Shown here: positions 56,895-64,000 of the stretch, piece after piece
Position numbering within the stretch: position 1 is the first letter of the stretch
How the letters are laid out: every line of letters begins with the position of its first letter
Source of the DNA: Corynespora cassiicola
Lineage: Eukaryota > Ascomycota > Dothideomycetes > Pleosporales > Corynesporascaceae
Assembly (NCBI GenBank): GCA_022059125.1
Contig: JAEUWY010000008.1
Span: 1,798,001-1,862,000 of the forward strand
DNA length: 64,000 bases
Direction of reading: 5' to 3'
The notes under the pieces: generated by a model
Databases searched by the model: none
What the model saw: only the letters and a program-made list of their open reading frames with translations
Told to the model about the DNA's origin: nothing
Position numbers and translations under genes: made by a program

Positions 56895-58115
56895 ATGGCC
56901 GACGAAACTGCACAGACACTTCTTCAGTTTACCGGTCATCGTCACTTGACCACGCGTCTTCTTCTATCCACCCTCACCGGCCGACCTATCCGCATCTCGC
57001 AAATTCGTTCCTCGTCGCACATTCGCCCCGGCCTTACACCCTACGAGACAAATTTCATACGACTGCTCGACTCTGTTACAAATGGCGCGCAAGTTCAATT
57101 TTCCATGACAGGAACGACACTTGTCTACAGGCCCGGTCTAATCACCGGCTCGGCAGAGGGTCTGGGAGCTTCATTTGGCGTGATCCGGCACGAGATACCA
57201 CGAGAATGCGCCCGCAGAGGTGCGAGCTGGTGGCTGATTCCACTTTGTCTGCTCAGTCCTTTCTCCAAGGGTAACATGAACGTCGTTCTCCACGGTGAAG
57301 GCTGCGTGACAGGCAACACACCTGCAGGCGACATCTCGGTGGACACTGTGCGCACGGCAATCCTGCCGCTCTTCAAGAACTTTGGCATTGAGCGCAATAT
57401 TGAACTCAGGATTCTGAAGCGCAGCTGTGCTGTTGCATCAGGAAAGAGTGCCGGCGGAGAGGTTCAGCTTGTATTCAACCAACAGGTCCGCCTGCCTAAG
57501 ACCCTACACCTGATGAACCCAGGCCGTGTGAAGAGAATAAGAGGCGTAGCCTATGCGGTCGGTGTGCCGGGTGCCAACAACTCACGAGTTATTGAGGTTG
57601 CAAGGGGCATATTGAACAAATTTGTTCCCGATACCTATATTTTCTCAGATGCTTCGGGTGCGCCGCTCATCCCGACCTATGACCCGAAGAAACCTGGCGA
57701 GAAGAAAAAAGGTGCCGTGGGATTTGGGCTTTCTCTCGTCGCTGAATCGAGTACAAACTGTCTATACTCGGCGGATGTTGCATCCCCTCCGCAAGGCGGC
57801 ACGCCAGCAGAAGACATTGGAAAGCAGTGCGCGTATCAGCTTCTTGAAAAGATTGCACAGGGTGGATGCGTGGAGTCTACGGCTGCGCCTGCGGCGCTCA
57901 TTCTAATGTCTATGGGATCGGAAGACGTGGGCAGGCTAGCACTGGGACGGGATGTACTCGCGAGTGAGGATATTGTACAGTTGGCACGCGACTCCAAGGT
58001 TTTTGGGGGCAGTGGGTGGGGTTTTAGGGACGCCTCAGGCGAAAAGGCTAATGGCGAGATTGTCGTCAGCGTTGTTGGTAGAGGTGTGGGCAATGTTGGA
58101 CGCAAGGTTGCTTGA
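56895..58115 (+). CDS. RCL1: RNA 3'-terminal phosphate cyclase-like protein Rcl1
   Basis: Essential nucleolar factor for 18S rRNA maturation, binding Bms1; related to RNA cyclases but without cyclase activity. Intronless, 406 aa, slightly longer than the yeast protein. Visible family blocks: LLLSTLTGRPIRISQIR, RPGLTPYETNFIRLLDSVTNGA, LVYRPGLITG, VIRHEIPRECARRGASWWLIPLCLLSPFSK, GDISVDTVRTAILPLFKNFGI, RGVAYAVGVPGANNSRVIE and GFGLSLVAES. The cyclase catalytic histidine region near the C terminus is not evident, as expected for the Rcl1 branch. The gene lies 288 bp downstream of KEX2 on the same strand; no operon relationship is implied. Confidence 0.94.
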   Translation: MADETAQTLLQFTGHRHLTTRLLLSTLTGRPIRISQIRSSSHIRPGLTPYETNFIRLLDSVTNGAQVQFSMTGTTLVYRPGLITGSAEGLGASFGVIRHEIPRECARRGASWWLIPLCLLSPFSKGNMNVVLHGEGCVTGNTPAGDISVDTVRTAILPLFKNFGIERNIELRILKRSCAVASGKSAGGEVQLVFNQQVRLPKTLHLMNPGRVKRIRGVAYAVGVPGANNSRVIEVARGILNKFVPDTYIFSDASGAPLIPTYDPKKPGEKKKGAVGFGLSLVAESSTNCLYSADVASPPQGGTPAEDIGKQCAYQLLEKIAQGGCVESTAAPAALILMSMGSEDVGRLALGRDVLASEDIVQLARDSKVFGGSGWGFRDASGEKANGEIVVSVVGRGVGNVGRKVA

Positions 58116-58656
58116 TGGCGGTTGTAAGATTCACGAAAAAAAGGGGTGGATTGGGGAGTGGATGAAATATGATACCCAATAGAGACACTTAAACAACTTT
58201 TCTTTTTCACAGATCATCCGAGATGGGTTTCTGTCATCCAGAATTAAGCTGGATGCATTTCGTGTCACAGGCTGGGAAGAGACGAGAAGAGCTGTTATCA
58301 CTTGAACCAGGCCCAATTTGAATTTAAACCACGCAAGAGCCATGTCTAAAACGTGTCTAGAGCACGACGTAAACACTTTCTGCAACAAGGTCATCTATGA
58401 ATAAAGACATCACGGTGAATGTTTCCAAGGTTCCTCCACCCCATGCAACATGTGATGAGGCGCACAGACGCGGCCCTCGAGTCGCCGCGGTTCCCTCACC
58501 CGCGAGTCGCGTCAGCGGAGCTCTTTGCGCGTCGTATACGTGCCAAAAGCCCACCTTTGCACCGACGCATGCCCCGTGGCCGATTCCAGCTGCGTACGCC
58601 CTTGTTGTGGCCCGGAAGATTTATTAATGACACCGTGTATCCATTTCTAGCCCACA
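58116..58656. other. Intergenic
   Basis: About 540 bp between RCL1 and the Rtc4-type gene. Holds the RCL1 3' UTR and the next promoter. No gene seen. Confidence 0.5.
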
Positions 58657-60350
58657 ATGCCGCCCCTGGCCAGGAACAGTGCCAGGCTACTTAGCAGAGT
58701 GAACGGGAAGCCGCATGCCAACTCCGAGGACCACGAAGAGGGGAGCGCAATTGAAAGATATCAGAGCCTTACTTCCCAAATATCAAGACAAGAAGATGTC
58801 GACGTCAACGCAGAGCCATTGTCGTCGGATGATGAGCGCATGCTGTACCAGAAGAACGATCCTACCCCTCCCCCACCCTCGCAGTCCTCGACCACAGCCA
58901 AACGTATCATCGATATCACACCCAAGCAGAAATCGCGGATTTCTTCACACCAAAGTAAACGAAGGACGACGATCAAAGTCCCTAAGAAGGGCACATACAT
59001 CAAAGGGAAGGCGCACAAAGTGAGGAAAGGATGGAAAGAGGAGAAAGAGAACGAGAACGAGTGTTCGCAGGGGTCGAGTAAGAGAGTCAGGGAAGAGGAG
59101 CAGGAGGAAATGTTTAATACCATGGCATATGGGGGAAGCCAGTCCAAGAAGGCAAAGGTTGGGTATTCGTCAAACATACACGCCCCAGCTAAGACCTTTG
59201 GGAAACAAAAAGGCCTCACGACGACTAGGGGTGTGTTGAGCTTGCCATTATGCCTGGTTGCACTGCTGATTCTCTAGGGAATTCGGATGCCGGCTCCATA
59301 AAGTCTACGACTAGTAAGATTCCGAAGCAAACATCAACGTCGTCATCAACGCCGCGAGGCAGACACCAAGAAGAAGATTCCAGCAGCAAATCAGTAGACT
59401 CAGACAGCTCGCTCCTGCCAGCTCCACAATTCAATGCCAGAAGTAATAAGAGGAAAAGCAATTCTGCAACACCGGAGCGCCCACGGATTAACCTGCTCGA
59501 ACACCTCGGGGCATACGCAAGCTCTCAACCCTCACAAGGTGCACCTCCTAATCTAGACCCTACATGGTCTAGTAGTAGCTCACCACTCTCTGAACCCACA
59601 TCTTCACCTCCGAATCCACCACGAGAATCTCTTCAAACTCTAGAGAAGTATCTGAGAGACCTGGATAATGAGTCAGATAACAAAAAATGCCCACTCTGCC
59701 AGAAGATAATCCCCCTAGATCAGTATTATGGCTTCTGGAAGGGTAAACCTAAGACTGTCCGCAACCAAACCCTTTTCTGCAAAGAGCACAAGCGTGACGA
59801 AGCCATTGGAGAATATAAAAGATCAGGCTACCCCGACATAGACTGGGACGACCTCCCCTCCCGCATCAAAAAATTCAACACCCAAATGGAAGCTCTCCTC
59901 CGCAACACAACCATAAAGCCCAGCACGTACCGTGAGGAACACGCCACAACTCTAAGCTCGGGCCGTGACCACACCGTCCGCAGAATGATGGAGCGCGACT
60001 CATCCTTTATGGACTGCCCAGCCGGGTACTACGGTCCGCGCGGGAAGCGCATCATGATGGAGACTATCACCGCCGAGATGGCCGATGTTATTCGCGAGTG
60101 CGCGGTTTCAGATCCCGTGGTAGGTAGATCAGGGTTTGCCGTCTTCCTGCAGGCGGTGCTGGTCCCGGAGCTTACAGTGCTGCTCATCCAAGAGGATAAT
60201 GAGCGTGACGGAGGTATAAGTGAGGCAATGGCTAAGCAAATTATGAAGGAATCGGAGGAGGTTGGAATGTTGGTCAATGAGGAAATTGAGGATGAGGTGG
60301 TGAAGGCGGAGAGCGAAGAGGAGAGTGAACCAGAGTTCTATGATGCGTGA
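58657..60350 (+). CDS. Rtc4-domain protein
   Basis: Two exons, 58657-59230 and 59278-60350, with a 47-nt intron whose junction is TTTR/GNSDAG; 548 aa. The N-terminal 250 residues are disordered, basic and lysine-rich (KVPKKGTYIKGKAHKVRKGWK), with several possible nuclear localisation signals such as KRKS and KKAK. A short CPLC-type cysteine pair (KKCPLCQKIIP) and FCKEHKRDE may form a small zinc-binding element. The C-terminal domain has GYYGPRGKRIMMETI, FAVFLQAVLVPELTVLLIQED and matches the Rtc4 domain, named for the yeast restriction-of-telomere-capping gene 4. Function in filamentous fungi is unknown; a nuclear role is inferred. Confidence 0.85.
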
Positions 60351-61154
60351 TTCTCGGTATGCAACGATTAGTTCTCTTCACTCTATGTAGTATAAAGGGG
60401 CGAGGGTATGCTTTGGCTCGTTTCGATATGGCGAGTACGAGGGTATTAATATTGCGGCATTTCCAGGTCAGCAACTACGGTGTTCAACGTTATTCTCATT
60501 GTGGTATATTTACGGTTTCTTATCTACTATATTTTTTATTACTCCAAGGCCAGGACTCGAATCAGTGTTCGTCTAGATTGCCTGTATTACCTTATCTCCT
60601 ACTTGTGAAATCTCCGATATTCTGTATGGTTGTAAGCGAAAGTTTTGTTATCCTCTATTCGGCTGAGGCGTCGAGACATTGAGCCTTAAAACTACTATTC
60701 TATTATTCAGTTAAGCATCGTCGCGAATACCACCTCCAGAGCTATAGATATGACAGCAATGAATATTTGAATATCTAAGAAGGGATTTCAGGCTAAGGCT
60801 GAGCTTTTAATATGTGCATACAAGTTTACAGAAAAGAATACCCGCGTAAGCTACGGTGTACCTTGACCCGGGCATGGCGTGTATTTTAGAGTATAAGCAG
60901 CAGTAAAGTACGTTCTGTGGAACCAATGTAACTATCGAATCTTTTGATAAATTCTAGTGCGAATTAGGAGGATTACATTATATAACCATACCTGATACTT
61001 TTGATTTAAAGACCAAACTGAGTCTGGAGAATTGGGAATTTCAGTCTGGCCAGATGGTCTGTCGAACATATTACAAAATTCTAGAATATATATGAATAAT
61101 ACTTTAAAGCCTCTTTTCAAGGACAGCAGCAGCCTGTTTTACTCGCCATGCAGT
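60351..61154. other. AT-rich, no gene recognised
   Basis: Start of the AT-rich block immediately after the Rtc4-type stop codon. No supported coding sequence; many short stops in all frames, as in RIP-degraded DNA. Confidence 0.5.
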
Positions 61155-61760
61155 CCATGGATTGTCCGACATAAAAGCTAGCTTGTTCGCCTAGAGCAAG
61201 ATTGGAAGTTATTCCTCTATGCTAAACTCAACACTACTAAGCTGGATGAACTCCACCCACGTCTCTGACTTGCGGATATTCCCAGACCTACCGGGATTCT
61301 GTATCGCTGAGAGCTCTTGAACCGCGAGATCTTCCTGGCAGAGTCGCCAGACGGCCATTTAGCGTAGCAAGAATCGTGCAGCTTTATTAGGCCGCTCCCG
61401 CATTATCTTTTAGACGATACGTATAGGAAGCCTGGGGTTTTCCCTAATTGGCTTCTCCACAAAAGTGTATCTAGACTTCTACTTTCCTATGCTTAGCTTG
61501 TGTAATATAAAAGGGATTTCCGCATCGCCCGCAAGAAAGGTGTCATGCCTGAAATACTTCTCTAGGAGGACTGGTACAAATTTATGAATGACTTCCTGAA
61601 TAATGTTGGCGAGGTACATGAGCACTACTATCATGGCGAGCTACGCCTTTCGCGTCTAAATCGATTGTATTAATTACTCCCTCCCTTCTATATTTCTACC
61701 CGGAAGCTTGTATTTGGGTATATAATAAAGCGAACTGGTCTACTACAGATAATATGTTTT
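61155..61760 (+). pseudogene. Decayed gene with many in-frame stops (RIP-like)
   Basis: One frame carries continuous protein-like sequence for about 195 codons: EQDWKLFLYAKLNTTKLDEL, NREIFLAESPDGHL, RDFRIARKKGVMPEILL, EDWYKFMNDFLNNVGEVHEH then YYHGELRLSRLNRLY and STRKLVFGY. It is broken by eight stops at 61179, 61266, 61308, 61365, 61494, 61503, 61563 and 61671. Several stops are explained by G-to-A or C-to-T changes, for example at 61266, 61365 and 61563 where tryptophan is expected. The pattern matches a family of fungal proteins of unknown function seen in many copies in ascomycete genomes, recalled from memory and not checked. It is a dead copy of a multi-copy gene. Confidence 0.75.
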
Positions 61761-62492
61761 ATTGCAATTAAACCTCTTTATAAAAATATATCTTCTTCCA
61801 GCATCACGGCCACTGGCAGGCTCTTAGCTCTATGTAATAGACTACCTAAGAAGTACGTTATAAGACAGATGTAATAGAAATAATAGTTAAAACAAAATAT
61901 TGTATACTAGAATGATGCTTTCTGTGTAATTTTAGTAGTTAGCTAGATTAGAAGCAACTAGAAACATTGTATAAACTTTTTACAATATATAACTACTTAC
62001 TTAAGTATTTAAAAATATAATCCACGATTAACAGGGCGTAAAACTGCCGGAATATCACTGCGGGGTAAAAAACTTAACTAAACTTTTATTAATATAGCAG
62101 ATAAATACAGTTACTGTTTTAGTAATTCTTACTAGGCAGACTAATCTAGTGTAGAGTTGAATAATATATGCAACACCTGTTTAGTAGTTAATTAGAAAGC
62201 TTGGCCCAAAAAACACTCCACTGTAAATTAGAGCAACGAATCAGCGCGATCTAACAGTTAGCATACTATTTATTAGAATATTAATTATACTAAGTAGTGT
62301 AATACTTATACTGCAGCTGAATTAAAACAGGTACTGCGATCGGTCCGATATCGCATCAGGCTGATATTTATAAGTATATAAGTAGAGCTATGTCGCATTT
62401 GCTTCTAAACCTAACATTCACGTTAAACTAATAAGCTAAACTTACTTATATCTTGATAATCTATATTCTAAATCTTTTCTAGTCGAATCAAA
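61761..62492. other. AT-rich block upstream of the small secreted protein gene
   Basis: Strongly AT-rich sequence with no intact gene. The last 120 bp should contain the promoter of the small secreted protein gene. Confidence 0.5.
62375..62382 (+). promoter_or_regulatory. TATA box of the small secreted protein gene
   Basis: TATATAAG lies 111 nt before the ATG, suitable for a TATA-driven, possibly inducible promoter. The surrounding DNA is AT-rich, so chance occurrence is possible. Confidence 0.4.
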
Positions 62493-62781
62493 ATGCAGTT
62501 CACAACTATATTCACTCTTGTTGCTAGCCTAGGGTTCGCCTCTGCTCTGGCTATGCCTCAATCTAGCTCGACAAATACTGGATATTGTCGCCCTAATCTC
62601 AACACGGGCGCGTTTTATTGCGTTATTGGCGGTGTTGTAAGAATTTTCCCTTACCAACTAAAAAATCTTTGTGCTAATAGACATATAGTGGTACGGATGT
62701 GCTACGGGAACATGCCAGGGGCGATACGGGCCTGAGTTTCCTTGCAGCGGCTCGGACGGTACCTATGCCTGCCCTCCATAA
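62493..62781 (+). CDS. Small secreted cysteine-rich protein, 78 aa (effector-like)
   Basis: Two exons, 62493-62636 and 62689-62781, with a 52-nt intron (donor GTAAGA, branch-like GCTAATAG, acceptor ATATAG) in phase 0. Without splicing the frame stops at 62735 and loses the cysteines; with splicing it gives 78 aa. Residues 1-20 (MQFTTIFTLVASLGFASALA) form a clear signal peptide. The mature part of about 58 residues has six cysteines (32, 43, 52, 57, 67, 76), an even number fitting three disulfides. Four of them sit in an aromatic-x-Cys context (FYC, YGC, FPC, YAC). No transmembrane segment. It is isolated in an AT-rich, RIP-like block, where fungal effector genes are often found. No known family is recognised; secretion is well supported, a role in host or microbe interaction is inference. 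Confidence 0.8.
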
Positions 62782-63465
62782 GTTACTTATGGGATGCGTT
62801 AGTGTAGTTGGAAGTACATGTCGGACTTTTAACTGTCCACATGCTAGCAGCACCGTTACTACATATTGCCTTATTATATCTCTACCATTCTCTCGCAGAA
62901 GTTCAATTTTCATGCAGCAGCTTTGAGAAATAGATCAGATGCAGTTCAATATGCTCTCTATATACGGCTATTTCTTTAAGCAGGAGAAAATGCGAAAGCC
63001 CACTTACACTATATTACGATTCCCTACCAATTAGCCCGCACTGCCTGACCAGTGAACTACACCACTTAATTTCCTAGATATCAAACGCAATACAATAGTA
63101 TTGCAGGGACTCAAAAGATGTATTTAGTGATTGTGATGTTGTGGGTATAATATCAGCAGGCTCAGACCGAAGGTGGTGAGACGGATCTTTGGCGTAGACC
63201 TGCGTCGGAATTACAAGCCCGCTGATCAGTTCGCCTATGACAAGTATCGTCTAGCACATACTCTTTAGGATGCCGGTTATCCTAAGCCACGCCATCTACA
63301 CATCAGCCGCATCAATAAGCCAACGAGCCTGCCAATCACGCGGTGCTTTTTTGGCCCCTCCGGCACACATACCGTGCGCTAGGGAGGGACCTGCTGACGT
63401 GCCTGTTCCTTCATCGCAAGTATTTAATGCAATCCACCCAGCGACAGCTATGATTTCTCCACATC
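62782..63465. other. Intergenic, no gene recognised
   Basis: About 680 bp between the small secreted protein gene and the partial gene at the right edge. Composition rises from AT-rich to near genome average around 63.2 kb, marking the end of the AT-rich block. No supported gene. Confidence 0.5.
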
Positions 63466-64000
63466 ATGGCTAAGTTTTTCCGCCACTTGTTAGGGCCGGC
63501 TGCAAGATACCCTCAAAAGAGTCGCACAGTGAGATCCCTGTTGACTCCGAAGAGCAATCGTTGAAATTAACCGAGACAGACTCCACTCGGGCCGCATTTG
63601 TCTAAAAAATCCACAGCCTCGCGGCTTACGAAATCTACTTCGAATACCAACCCGGGCAGGAAGTGGCGGTGGAAGGGGGCAGCAAGCAAGCTGCTCGAAG
63701 GAAGCGCCACTGCACTAAGCTCAATTATTGTCCTTGCTGGCGCTGGGTATTCATATCACAAATACTACAATGCAGAAATCCTTCGAAAAATGGAAGATGC
63801 ATTCGCTCCGGGGTATTCCACACTGGAGCTGGCCTCCTTGGGTCGACAAGTTGCTTTTGCGCACGCGCTGTCTGGACCCGGAACCCCAGCGGAACACGTA
63901 GAGGAAGACGACGATTGGATCCCACGATCTGAGCAGGATATTGTCGATGACATAGTGAGTGGGAAAACCCAAGGACAATATCATTTGATCACCGGGGAGA
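63466..64000 (+). CDS. Mitochondrial P-loop ATPase-like protein, 5' part only
   Basis: The gene runs off the right edge. Exon 1 (63466-63528) and exon 2 (from 63580) are joined over a 51-nt intron (GTGAGA...GAGACAG, phase 0). The product starts MAKFFRHLLGPAARYPQKSR and is rich in Arg, Lys and Ser with almost no acidic residues for 50 residues, a good mitochondrial presequence. A hydrophobic segment (ATALSSIIVLAGAGYSY) suggests a membrane anchor. Then come KMEDAFAPGYSTLELASLGR, DDWIPRSEQDIVDDIVSGKT and QGQYHLITGE. The last piece closely resembles the lead-in to a Walker A motif in a family of fungal P-loop ATPases, but the Walker A itself lies outside the window. Frame is open to base 64000. 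Confidence 0.65.

Overview
This window is filamentous ascomycete DNA. Genes lie on both strands, most are interrupted by short spliceosomal introns (46-144 nt, usually near 50, GT...AG with CTAAC/CTGAC-like branch points), and proteins such as kexin, an F-box/JmjC protein, an Rtc4-type protein and a bilirubin-oxidase-like multicopper oxidase are fungal in type. Gene-dense GC-balanced stretches alternate with AT-rich gene-poor blocks, one of which holds a relic with many in-frame stops of the kind left by repeat-induced point mutation (RIP). A Dothideomycete, probably Pleosporales, fits best; this is inference from protein style, not a database match. Exon boundaries were worked out by hand from splice signals, reading frame and protein-family fit. 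Every spliced CDS given in full has a length divisible by three.

Layout. 1-12.8 kb: a hypothetical gene, acetoacetyl-CoA thiolase (ERG10), the U5 snRNP GTPase SNU114, and a divergent pair made of a MutL-family ATPase (MLH2/human PMS1-like) and an Ada-type methylphosphotriester-sensing regulator. 12.8-17.4 kb: 4.6 kb with no recognisable gene. 17.4-25.4 kb: secreted multicopper oxidase, a frameshifted F-box gene, a lipocalin-like protein, a small hypothetical gene and a CoA-type Nudix hydrolase. 26-36 kb: housekeeping cluster of eIF4A, F-box/JmjC protein, sorting nexin Snx4, mitochondrial adenylate kinase Adk2 and LETM1-family protein. 36-38.1 kb: AT-rich, gene-free. 38.1-46 kb: Erv46, a SulP sulfate permease and the spindle-checkpoint TBC protein Bub2. 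46-47.6 kb: a fragment of an HMG-box gene. 47.6-60.4 kb: a 1720-residue PhoD-like phosphatase, kexin (KEX2), Rcl1 and an Rtc4-domain protein. 60.4-63.4 kb: AT-rich block with a heavily mutated gene relic and, beside it, a small intact gene for a secreted six-cysteine protein. The window ends inside an apparent mitochondrial P-loop ATPase gene.

Functional links are limited: the housekeeping genes serve separate pathways (sterol synthesis, splicing, translation, rRNA processing, ER-Golgi and endosome traffic, mitochondrial nucleotide and ion homeostasis, proprotein processing). The two observations most worth follow-up are the small cysteine-rich secreted protein in the AT-rich block, whose cysteine-rich half appears only after removing a 52-nt intron, and the divergent MutL/Ada DNA-repair pair sharing a 341-bp promoter.
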